DNA of 64,000 nt from Ignavibacteria bacterium (GTDB taxonomy: Bacteria > Bacteroidota > Ignavibacteria > Ignavibacteriales > Ignavibacteriaceae), in the NCBI GenBank assembly GCA_021286645.1, contig JAJTBZ010000074.1, forward strand, positions 1-64,000, written 5' to 3'. The position numbers were made by a program, and so were the translations under genes. The notes under the pieces are model-generated. The model did no database searches. It was given only the letters and a program-made list of their open reading frames with translations, and was not told where the DNA came from. Below are positions 1 through 8,169 of the stretch, piece after piece (the first letter of the stretch is position 1; the number at the start of each line of letters is the position of its first letter).

Positions 1-372
1 AAGTTCATCAAGTTCCTTATCCTGAGCCCCATAAACGGAGCACGTGGACATAAACACGATACGTCCGTCAAAATTTTCACTCAGCCATTTCACGGACTCC
101 TGATTTACCGCGATCGTGAGATCGGGATTCAACTGGCAGGCACCATCGCCAACAATTGCAGCCAGCCAAACTACTGCATCAGCCCATTTGAGATGTGGGG
201 CAAGGGCAGCTCTGTCCAAAACATCACCGTAGCGGAATTCCACTTCCTTGCGGTAAGAATCTTCGTATAATAAATTATCGTAAACGCGAACATTATAATT
301 TTTGCTATGAATCAGGTCTGTTATGGCCCCACCCACGTAACCGGCACCACCGACGATTAATATGTTTTTCAT
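1..372 (-). CDS. NAD-dependent epimerase/dehydratase (SDR), 3' end outside window
   Basis: The reverse strand is open from ATG at 370-372 to the window edge, so only about 124 N-terminal residues are present. The protein begins MKNILIVGGAGYVGG, a Rossmann-fold GxxGxxG nucleotide-binding loop of the extended SDR family, and has the later STCSVYG strand that carries the catalytic serine region. Such enzymes epimerise, dehydrate or reduce nucleotide sugars in the cytoplasm. Its ATG shares one base with the wecB stop codon (TAATG), so the two genes are probably translationally coupled and act on the same sugar nucleotide. The exact reaction cannot be read from this fragment. Confidence 0.85.
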   Translation of the reverse strand, partial: MKNILIVGGAGYVGGAITDLIHSKNYNVRVYDNLLYEDSYRKEVEFRYGDVLDRAALAPHLKWADAVVWLAAIVGDGACQLNPDLTIAVNQESVKWLSENFDGRIVFMSTCSVYGAQDKELDEL

Positions 373-1445
373 TATTTCAGATTCCTCTTTAACAGGTTTA
401 CAATTCTTTCCGAAGTCTTACCATCGCCGAGCCACTTAATTTGTGCCGGCGAAATTGAATAATTTTCAAAAAATGTAACTGTCTCTTTTATCATTTTTTT
501 AACGGGTCTGGTTTCGCCAATCAGTATTGAATTACCGTTATCTACCGATTCCGGCCGCTCTGTATGCTTACGTGGTACAACAACCGGCACTTTAAGCAGC
601 GGGCATTCTTCCTGGCTTGTGCCTGAATCGGATACAATACCGTAAGCATGATATTGCAATTCAAGGTACTTCAGAAAACCATAAGGACCAACGAGCGATA
701 TATTCTTCTTGCCTTTCAGCAGCTTATGCTTCTCTATATGCTTTAACGCCCTGTTAAATTTCACCAGACGAATTTCCATCTTCAGGGTATTCCCCAGTTC
801 ATTTAAGTATGTTAAAATATGATTGTACTGCTCCGGTGTTGAAAGATTTTCATTTCTATGAATATCTGCCACTATATAGTTGCCTTCTTTTTTACCGGTA
901 GGTAAATATGGTTTCACCACTTCTACAATTGTATTGCCAACCACGTGTATATGCTTCGGGTCTTTATTTTCTTTCATCAGCCGCTCTTTATACAACGGTG
1001 TATATACAAATACCATATCGGAAACATAATCACAAATTACTCTATTCACCTCTTCCGGCATTCTCCGGTCGTAGGAGCGCATACCTCCTTCGATGTGACC
1101 TATTTTATACCCTTCCTTATATAGCGGGGCACTTACCATAGCCGAATGAGAATCGCCCAGAAAAAGTATCATGGCAGGGTCAATTTTCTTCTTTTTCAAA
1201 AGATAAATAACTTCTTTTGACAGGTAGGATAGTTGTTCGTAGGGTGTAGTGCTGTTTTTACCGGCTGCCAGGGTATAATTTGGCTTTCTGATTTTCAGAT
1301 CATCAAAAAATATCTTACTCAGCTCATCATCATAATGCTGCCCCGTATGAATCATAATGTGTTCGAATTCAGCATCAAGGCGCTCAAATATTTTGCTCAT
1401 CCGAATAAAATCCGGACGGATTCCCGTAATAGTTACTATCTGCAT
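372..1445 (-). CDS. wecB: UDP-N-acetylglucosamine 2-epimerase (non-hydrolysing)
   Basis: This 357-residue protein has the usual family length and motifs: GIRPDFIR near the N-terminus (family GTRPExIK), HTGQHYD, HIEGGMRS followed by PEEVNR, and the late SGTSQEE and TERPESV segments that bind the UDP-sugar. The family interconverts UDP-GlcNAc and UDP-ManNAc for surface polysaccharide synthesis. It overlaps the downstream SDR gene by one base, and lies near a divergent glycosyltransferase, which fits a glycan locus continuing to the left. The GIRPDF variant and FLGDSHS in place of the usual HGDTTS place it in a divergent subfamily, so a related 2-epimerase substrate is possible. Confidence 0.88.
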   Translation of the reverse strand: MQIVTITGIRPDFIRMSKIFERLDAEFEHIMIHTGQHYDDELSKIFFDDLKIRKPNYTLAAGKNSTTPYEQLSYLSKEVIYLLKKKKIDPAMILFLGDSHSAMVSAPLYKEGYKIGHIEGGMRSYDRRMPEEVNRVICDYVSDMVFVYTPLYKERLMKENKDPKHIHVVGNTIVEVVKPYLPTGKKEGNYIVADIHRNENLSTPEQYNHILTYLNELGNTLKMEIRLVKFNRALKHIEKHKLLKGKKNISLVGPYGFLKYLELQYHAYGIVSDSGTSQEECPLLKVPVVVPRKHTERPESVDNGNSILIGETRPVKKMIKETVTFFENYSISPAQIKWLGDGKTSERIVNLLKRNLK

Positions 1446-2051
1446 TTATACCCTAACAATGGTTGTAATACTGAGATTTTGCAAAATCCGTACCAGTATT
1501 TTTTTCCTGCATGAATTGGTAATACTATTTTCCGGCCCCTGCATTCCTTTGAATTTATCCCGATAAAATTGTTATTATAGATTCTCCGGACCGAAGCAAT
1601 CTCTTCGAAAGTATATAAATACTGCTCATTATTACTCGCCTGGCCAATATTAACCAAATACAATCCGACTCAATGGAACAATTCAAAGAACAGATTTGCT
1701 CTATGGCAAAAAGCATTCAACAGATTAATAGAGATTCAAATCCGGAGCATCGAAGAATGTAATGGCTCCCTGATTTCCCCCTCTGTCCTCCCGATTTTAC
1801 AAATACATACCCGTATTCGCACCTCAGTACCAATTAAACCATACAAATTGCAGATGGATCCGGTATAATATATACAGGTATCACTCCGAAACTCCAATAA
1901 AAATTCTATGGTATGATTATCGATAGTATTCAGTCGGATTCTCCCGGATTTACCGGGCTGCATCCAATTGTATAGCCGAAGCCGGGCGAGATATCAGCAG
2001 ATGATTAATATCCCGGCCAAAGTTTTATGAATTTTAATATAATGGAATACT
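1446..2051. other. Divergent intergenic region, no supported gene
   Basis: About 600 bases separate wecB (minus) from the large glycosyltransferase (plus). Short open frames exist on both strands, including a 29-codon frame at 1673-1762, but none has a ribosome binding site or recognisable sequence. The region presumably carries both promoters; no convincing promoter was identified. Confidence 0.5.
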
Positions 2052-5000
2052 ATGGGCGAGAATACAACATTAGGCATTTCTGAGCACAAAGCTGAGTTTA
2101 CTCCCGGGGGGAGCGAGTCCCGGAAACCATTTTTTTCTGTTCTGATACCCGCGTATAACCAGGCTGATTATCTGTGCGAAGCTCTGAATACCCTTAAGGC
2201 ACAAACCTTTGGGGACTGGGAGGCCCTTATTGTTAACGATGGTTCAACTGACCATACCGAGGAAGTAGCCCTGCGGTATAATGCGCTCGATAGCCGTATT
2301 AAATACTTCAAAAAGGCAAACGGCGGTTGTGGTTCCGCATTAAATGAAGGGTTACGTCATGTTTCCGGTGAATGGATTTGCTGGCTTTCATCAGACGATT
2401 TTTTTGAACCGGATAAATTAGAAAACCATGTTAAGGCCATACAAGCGAATCCCGGAATAAAATTCTTTTACTCATTATGGTATGTACTTATTGAAGAAAC
2501 CGGGCAGAAACTACCTCAGAATCTGCGATACCCGGCACCGGGTAAAGAATATCAGGTATTTGACTTTTTCAAAATCAATTATGTGCATGGTAACTCGTTT
2601 GCAATGCACCATACTATTCCAGAAAAAGTGGGCAATTTTAATATTGAGCTTAAGCAGGGGCAGGATTTTGATATGTGGCTCCGCGTAAGTTCACTATTCG
2701 AAACCCGTTTCATGCCCATACGCACCTGTACCACCAGGCTTCATGCTGCCCAAACGACTAATCAATTTCCTGAAGGAGGGACTTTCGATTCAACGCGAAG
2801 CTTATTCGAATTTACCAATGCACATACATTCCGGGATATATTCCCATTTTGCAATCTGAACGATCTGGAAGTTTTCATAAAAATATTCCACGATATTATT
2901 ACTGTCACCTGTAATAAAGATAACTTTGTTAACCGCCTGGGATGGAATTCATTATTAATAGATAAAGCGCTTGACTTCGCGACTCACTTTTATTCGCCCA
3001 ATGAACGAAAACATTTGCAGGAGGCTTTTAACGAGCGCATTGCTTTAATGGACCAGTATGTTACCTTACCCGCGCTGCGAACTATTTTATTAAAAATTAA
3101 TTTCCTTGAGCCTTTTGAATTTCATCCTATCGATTGTATAGAACTTGCCCGCGAAGAAGCCAATACTATAGCAAAATCGGGCTACCAGAAAAAATGCCTT
3201 ATCTATGAAAGATTTATCTTTAACGCTACCGGCGGCAAAGACAACCGTCTGTTGTTCTATAGTCCCGAAGTAATTAACGAGGCACCACTACTCCCGGTCT
3301 CAAATGTATTACTTTGGAAGACAAAATCAGTATCAACAAAGAAGAACCTTATTGCTCATAGCGTGCAAATTACCTGTCCCGAATGTAATAATGATTATTT
3401 GTATTATACGGAGATGGAATTTTCGCCAAAAACAAGCGAAGAGTTTTTCCGCTGCCCATCCTGTAAAAAGCCATTTACATTCTCGGATTCTCTTATTGAA
3501 AAGTATTGGCAGCAAAAAGCCCAATTACCATTAAACACTGAAACTACTCCTGAGACGCATATCGGATTCATCATTCCAACTGCCGATTATCTTGGCGGGG
3601 GCACGAAGGTAGTTTTCCAATATATCCAGTGGCTTGAAGAAGCCGGTATCCGATGTACTGTTCTAACCCAAACTGACGGGCCGGACTGGCTGGCCTTAAA
3701 AACTCCATTTATCAAGTTCACCGATCTTGCAGGTATCGACTTCGCACCATTTTCTCATATAGTAACATTTAGTGTTTTTGAAATACTCGAACTCCTGTCG
3801 TACGTTCATATCAGCAAGTTAATCCATTTATGCCAGGGATATCAGGGATACCATTATGGCACTACATACGAAATTCTTCGGGCTGATAAATATGTATTTG
3901 ATGTTTTGCATAGCATCCCTGTTACACTTCTGGTAGTTTCGAAACACTTACAGGATTTATTCAAATCCCGCTTCGGACGCGAATCGTGGTATATTAATAA
4001 TTTTGTAGATACCAACATATTTAGACCGATACCCAAAGTACAAAAACACCCCCACTCTGTCCTATTTGTCGGCACGCCGGATCATCTGCTGAAGAATTAT
4101 ATATTTCTTGTTAATTCTATTCAGCTGTTGAAGCAGCAGTATGGTATTGCTGATACAACAATCTATTTAGTTACCGGACACGGTCAACAATTAGATATTA
4201 TGATAGAGGCACAACTTCAGGAGCAAACCGGAATTACAACCAAAGCATTTCACCATGTTGCACCGGAACAAATCGCATACCTGATGAATGCAGTAAATGT
4301 TGTTGTATGTACATCATGGTATGAAGGCTTTGGCCTGCCCGTGCTCGAAGCTATGGCTTGCCAGGTACCGGTTATCACAACCAATACCATGGGAACTGAG
4401 TCATTCTGCTCAGATCAAAATAATGCGTTCGTTGTTCCTTACCCGGATATTGCACTGTTTGCCCATAGACTCTATCAGGTATTTTCTGCCGATTCAATTC
4501 TGCAGGCGATGGCAGTGAAAGCACAAAATACTATAACAGAATACTCACCACTGCATGCTCAGGAAAATTTCAGCTTAGCATTTTCACGGATTCTGGGGAA
4601 GGGAATAGTAATTGGCCGTACGAATACGAAAACCCCGCCGGAAAAATTCAGCCGGGAATTTTTACCCGCGAGTATATTTGTAACTGCCGACTCTGATTTC
4701 ACCCACACAGCTGAAACTTTAAATAACCTGCTCGAGTCATCGGATGAGACGCTGGATGTGACTCTTTTGCAGGGTGAACAGGGCAATACAGAAGAGGATG
4801 ATATACGGTTATTCCAGCGAAAGCACTTTTTCCATACAATCGGGCACATAGAGAAACAAGAGGCCGCTTTCACATTAAATGACGGGCTAAAATCTGCACG
4901 ATATGAATTTGCAATTTTTTGTACATCACAGGTAAAGTTCAGTCGCGGCTGCATTAAGGGAATTTTTTCAACCTTCACTAAATACCCTGAAATAGCGGCA

Positions 5001-5549
5001 TTGATTCCCGGTGTAGTATCAGTACAAGGGGCTTCAGTAGAGATCAGTGAAAAATTAGAGAAATCATTTTTTAATGCCGATCCTGTATTCGCGCTTCGGC
5101 AAAGCTTAATTAGCGTAGTTGGTGGATTTGATGAGCGTTTCAACTCAATTGAGTATCTGTTATATGATTACTACTTACGCGCAGGCATTGCCGGAAAAAC
5201 TGTTTGTAAATCGCATGATATCACTGTTTTAGGACATACGGTAAAAAATACCCATGCGGGTTCAGCGGATTTCGAAAAATTTACAAAAAAATGGGGCGCG
5301 GCTCCGGAACAGATATTTACCGGAAAAGCTAATCCCCAAAAAAGGAGTATATATATTCCATTGCACTTTAACCGTGCGAAGGAATTATTAGACCGGGGGC
5401 AGTATTTGATAGCTGATAACGATTATTATTGGGCTCATTCCTGTTATACAGTAGCGTTGAAACTGATTCAAACCGGGTCAGGGTCGTTCACCCCGGCCGA
5501 AGTGGCAAAAATTAGCGCATTAACGGAAAAACTACAACTGCTCATATAA
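2052..5549 (+). CDS. Multi-domain glycosyltransferase (GT2 + zinc ribbon + GT4 + degenerate GT2)
   Basis: This is a 1165-residue cytoplasmic protein built of several modules. Residues about 24-250 are a GT-A family 2 domain (FSVLIPAYNQ, VNDGSTD, SSDDFFEP). Residues about 442-471 hold two CPxC pairs (C442/C445, C468/C471), a zinc-ribbon-like insert. Residues about 503-850 are a GT-B family 4 domain with the EGFGLPVLEAMA motif around residue 758, whose two glutamates form the EX7E signature. Residues about 870-1080 resemble a second, weaker family 2 domain with VGGFDERF. No signal peptide or membrane helix is apparent. It likely adds several sugars in surface glycan or O-antigen synthesis. Acceptor and donor are unknown. 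Confidence 0.85.
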   Translation: MGENTTLGISEHKAEFTPGGSESRKPFFSVLIPAYNQADYLCEALNTLKAQTFGDWEALIVNDGSTDHTEEVALRYNALDSRIKYFKKANGGCGSALNEGLRHVSGEWICWLSSDDFFEPDKLENHVKAIQANPGIKFFYSLWYVLIEETGQKLPQNLRYPAPGKEYQVFDFFKINYVHGNSFAMHHTIPEKVGNFNIELKQGQDFDMWLRVSSLFETRFMPIRTCTTRLHAAQTTNQFPEGGTFDSTRSLFEFTNAHTFRDIFPFCNLNDLEVFIKIFHDIITVTCNKDNFVNRLGWNSLLIDKALDFATHFYSPNERKHLQEAFNERIALMDQYVTLPALRTILLKINFLEPFEFHPIDCIELAREEANTIAKSGYQKKCLIYERFIFNATGGKDNRLLFYSPEVINEAPLLPVSNVLLWKTKSVSTKKNLIAHSVQITCPECNNDYLYYTEMEFSPKTSEEFFRCPSCKKPFTFSDSLIEKYWQQKAQLPLNTETTPETHIGFIIPTADYLGGGTKVVFQYIQWLEEAGIRCTVLTQTDGPDWLALKTPFIKFTDLAGIDFAPFSHIVTFSVFEILELLSYVHISKLIHLCQGYQGYHYGTTYEILRADKYVFDVLHSIPVTLLVVSKHLQDLFKSRFGRESWYINNFVDTNIFRPIPKVQKHPHSVLFVGTPDHLLKNYIFLVNSIQLLKQQYGIADTTIYLVTGHGQQLDIMIEAQLQEQTGITTKAFHHVAPEQIAYLMNAVNVVVCTSWYEGFGLPVLEAMACQVPVITTNTMGTESFCSDQNNAFVVPYPDIALFAHRLYQVFSADSILQAMAVKAQNTITEYSPLHAQENFSLAFSRILGKGIVIGRTNTKTPPEKFSREFLPASIFVTADSDFTHTAETLNNLLESSDETLDVTLLQGEQGNTEEDDIRLFQRKHFFHTIGHIEKQEAAFTLNDGLKSARYEFAIFCTSQVKFSRGCIKGIFSTFTKYPEIAALIPGVVSVQGASVEISEKLEKSFFNADPVFALRQSLISVVGGFDERFNSIEYLLYDYYLRAGIAGKTVCKSHDITVLGHTVKNTHAGSADFEKFTKKWGAAPEQIFTGKANPQKRSIYIPLHFNRAKELLDRGQYLIADNDYYWAHSCYTVALKLIQTGSGSFTPAEVAKISALTEKLQLLI

Positions 5550-5640
5550 AAATTCTATAAAGAAAAAAAAATATCTTTTTTTATCGATATTTGTCCGGAT
5601 TTAATAAATTGTACAGTTATATATTTAATAATTTGAGGTT

Positions 5641-6111
5641 ATGAAACTATTCGAACTTTTATCGGAAACAACGATTATCCCGGAACTGAAGAGTACCGAG
5701 AAAATTGATGTCATCAACGAGCTTATAGACTTGTTCAAAGACGACCCCCGGGTTAAGGATATAGAACAAGTACGCGAGACAGTAATTGCCCGCGAAAAAA
5801 TCATGTCAACCGGAGTCGGGAAGAATTTTGCTATACCGCATGGGAAAACCGAGGCTGTTACCGATGTAATCTGTGCCTTTGGTAAATCTACCGCCCCAAT
5901 TGAATATGACGCTCTTGATCAGCAGCCTGTACATCTGGTGTTTTTAATCGTAGGGCAGGATAATCTTGTATCTTTACATATTAAATTGCTTAGCCGAATC
6001 TCTCGAATGATGACAAAAGATGAGTTTAGAGAAAAACTGATTCAGGCGGCTACTACCGCGGAAATATTGACTATTTTCCGTGAAGAAGAAGCTTCGTATT
6101 TCGATTTATAG
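5641..6111 (+). CDS. ptsN: PTS IIA-like nitrogen/fructose-type regulatory protein
   Basis: The 156-residue protein is a single EIIA domain of the fructose/mannitol/Ntr family. The phosphorylatable histidine is H67 in the motif NFAIPHGKT, preceded by the typical REKIMSTGVG segment. In this family the histidine is phosphorylated by HPr or NPr and the protein either feeds a sugar permease or regulates partners. No EIIB, EIIC or HPr gene is adjacent, so a regulatory role is more likely than transport. Nineteen bases separate it from the next gene, which with lgt suggests one transcription unit. Confidence 0.88.
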   Translation: MKLFELLSETTIIPELKSTEKIDVINELIDLFKDDPRVKDIEQVRETVIAREKIMSTGVGKNFAIPHGKTEAVTDVICAFGKSTAPIEYDALDQQPVHLVFLIVGQDNLVSLHIKLLSRISRMMTKDEFREKLIQAATTAEILTIFREEEASYFDL

Positions 6112-6129
6112 ACTGAATAGCGGAACAGT

Positions 6130-6657
6130 ATGCCATTGAGAAAACCGGGGGAAGTAGCCCATATCCCCAAAACCCGGAAAAAGAGTATCACGAAAATAAA
6201 ATCCGCTACTCCGGAGAAAAAAAAGAAAGAGCTCGAATACCGCGCCTCTCTTTATTTTCAGTATGATGCTATTGAAAAAAAACAATACTATATTATTTCT
6301 GTTAATACAGTTAAGGAATTCACTTTCCTTAACTATGAGCTGAGTATCGGTGTACAAAAAAAGAAAGATGCAATAGACCTTAGCCTCTTGGGACTGAGTG
6401 CTACACATTCCTATTTGGTACAACCGCAGCCGGCGAAATTAGAAATACGTCTCGAAGATCTATACGGCACTTTTACAGTTTCGTTTATTAAACCGGACGG
6501 TAGTATCAATTCTTTCGTGGTTGAATTCAATATCTTTAAAAAATCCATAACGATTGAAAAAGAAATTATTCCCCGTAAAAAGAATAATCATAAATTTGTT
6601 ACACTTGATACATCACCATCACTTAATACCTTTGCTAAGGATTTTAATACTCTATGA
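6130..6657 (+). CDS. Hypothetical protein with lysine-rich N-terminus
   Basis: I do not recognise this 175-residue protein. It has a strongly basic N-terminal stretch of about 35 residues (KTRKKSITKIKS and a run of lysines) and then an alternating hydrophobic/polar pattern suggesting a beta-rich domain. No signal peptide, membrane helix or cysteine motif is seen. It sits between the ptsN-like gene and lgt, ends in a four-base ATGA overlap with lgt, and is therefore probably translated from the same message. A cytoplasmic, possibly nucleic-acid or membrane-surface-associated role is only a guess from its charge. Confidence 0.7.
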   Translation: MPLRKPGEVAHIPKTRKKSITKIKSATPEKKKKELEYRASLYFQYDAIEKKQYYIISVNTVKEFTFLNYELSIGVQKKKDAIDLSLLGLSATHSYLVQPQPAKLEIRLEDLYGTFTVSFIKPDGSINSFVVEFNIFKKSITIEKEIIPRKKNNHKFVTLDTSPSLNTFAKDFNTL

Positions 6658-7463
6658 TGCCGGAACTTTTTAGGATAGGTCCGTTACCCGTATATAGCTT
6701 CGGGTTTATGTTGGCCGTTTCGATAATTATTGCTAATTATATACTCTCGAAAGAGTTTAAGAGGAGTAACATCCCGGAGGATTCCGCATCGGTAATTACC
6801 CTGTTATCGGTACTTCTCGGAATCGCGGGCAGCAAGTTATTCTATTTATTCGAAGATTGGGATAACTTCCTCATTCATCCTGTTTCAGTCATTTTTAATC
6901 CCGGAGGTTTAACCTTTTTCGGTGGATTCATTCTCGCCTCGCTGGGCATTTATATATATGCACGGATTATCAAAGTTCCATTCCTTCGAATTGCTGATTT
7001 AACAAGCCCTTCATTGGCCCTCGCGTATGGTATTGGAAGAATAGGATGCCATTTGGCCGGCGATGGAGATTATGGTATCCCCAGTTCGCTGCCCTGGGCT
7101 TGCAACTATGAAAAAGGCGTTGTCCCCCCGTCTTATATGTTTCGCGGGTCTGAAATAGCAAAGGCTTTTCCCCATGGTGTGGTACCGGATAACACTCCCC
7201 TGCATCCTACACCGATTTATGAATTCCTGGGTGCAGTTGTAATTTTTGCAATTCTGTGGAAGTTACGGAAAAAACTTAGTCAAAACGGGGCGATATTCTC
7301 TGTTTACCTGATTCTAACCGGTGTTGCTCGCCTCCTGGTTGAATTCTTGCGATTAAACCAAAAACTAATGTTTGGACTTACTGAAGCACAATTAATTTCA
7401 GCAGCGTGTATTGCTGCCGGTATTTTTGGACTTTATAAACTAGATCTTCTGACAAAAAAGTAG
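6654..7463 (+). CDS. lgt: Prolipoprotein diacylglyceryl transferase
   Basis: Lgt moves the diacylglyceryl group of phosphatidylglycerol onto the lipobox cysteine of prolipoproteins in the inner membrane. This 269-residue protein has about seven hydrophobic segments, the GGLTFFGG motif (residues 84-91) and the family signature in the Bacteroidota form, GRIGCHLAGDGDYG (residues 128-141). Start ATG at 6654 overlaps the previous stop as ATGA; a second ATG follows at once and could be used instead. Likely substrates in this window include the Rieske lipoprotein, a SpoIIE phosphatase and an NTF2-like lipoprotein. The 3' end overlaps the convergent SWIM-finger gene by about 30 bases. Confidence 0.95.
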   Translation: MMPELFRIGPLPVYSFGFMLAVSIIIANYILSKEFKRSNIPEDSASVITLLSVLLGIAGSKLFYLFEDWDNFLIHPVSVIFNPGGLTFFGGFILASLGIYIYARIIKVPFLRIADLTSPSLALAYGIGRIGCHLAGDGDYGIPSSLPWACNYEKGVVPPSYMFRGSEIAKAFPHGVVPDNTPLHPTPIYEFLGAVVIFAILWKLRKKLSQNGAIFSVYLILTGVARLLVEFLRLNQKLMFGLTEAQLISAACIAAGIFGLYKLDLLTKK

Positions 7464-7999
7464 TTATTAAGCATCTGAAGAAGTTGGGCAGCTCCCGCCG
7501 GGTGTTGCCCTCTCCGCCACCTGCCTGTTAGTATATTGTACCCATACCTCACAACTATATCTCCTTCAACGATAAAAATTTCGAGCCATTCTTTTGTTTC
7601 CAGCCAACTCACATACCAGGTATATGTTTCTTGGTTAATACAAAACAACCATACTTTTTCTTTCTGATGAACGAATCCGGTTAGCTCTTTCAGGATGGGA
7701 GAAAACCCCACGAATGAATTCCGCGCGTATTCCGACGATAAATGCTTGCAAACTGTCCGTATATCTCCCGGATCATAGAGACGTGATACACGCATTGCAT
7801 AGCTACATGTACATCGAACGAGGTTAGGCTGACACCGATAGGTTCGTCCATTGACAATATAATTATATATATCAGGTAGCGGTGGAATAAATAAATTATC
7901 TGTTTCCCTACAAGGTAGTATTATCCTGTGATTGTTTTCTGCATCTTCCAATGATTGGAAAATTCCCTGCTTATGGTAGTGGCGTGACTGTAGTATCAT
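7433..7999 (-). CDS. SWIM zinc-finger-like protein
   Basis: This 188-residue protein carries a SWIM-type zinc-binding signature, CxC followed by 18 residues and CxH (C63, C65, C84, H86), inside a YRCQPNLVRCTCS context. SWIM fingers bind DNA or proteins in bacterial and eukaryotic regulators and some helicase partners. The start ATG at 7999 is preceded by AAGGGG at good spacing. No other domain is recognised; the C-terminal third is aromatic-rich. It is convergent with lgt and overlaps its end. Function is unknown. Confidence 0.72.
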   Translation of the reverse strand: MILQSRHYHKQGIFQSLEDAENNHRIILPCRETDNLFIPPLPDIYNYIVNGRTYRCQPNLVRCTCSYAMRVSRLYDPGDIRTVCKHLSSEYARNSFVGFSPILKELTGFVHQKEKVWLFCINQETYTWYVSWLETKEWLEIFIVEGDIVVRYGYNILTGRWRRGQHPAGAAQLLQMLNNYFFVRRSSL

Positions 8000-8169
8000 A
8001 TTCCCCTTCTATTGTATAACAGCATACCAATTTATATCTTTTATCCCGGAACATCAATAGATATTACCGTACATCATTATTTACCGTAAAAAGGACATTA
8101 TCTATTCATAAGCAGCGGGAAATTTTGTAATTTATACCTTTCGATCAATCCAACTCTATTAATACGGAA

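Noticed and set aside
1436-1963. Two 75-codon frames on the minus strand upstream of wecB
   Set aside because: They lack ribosome binding sites and recognisable sequence, and one overlaps the wecB start.
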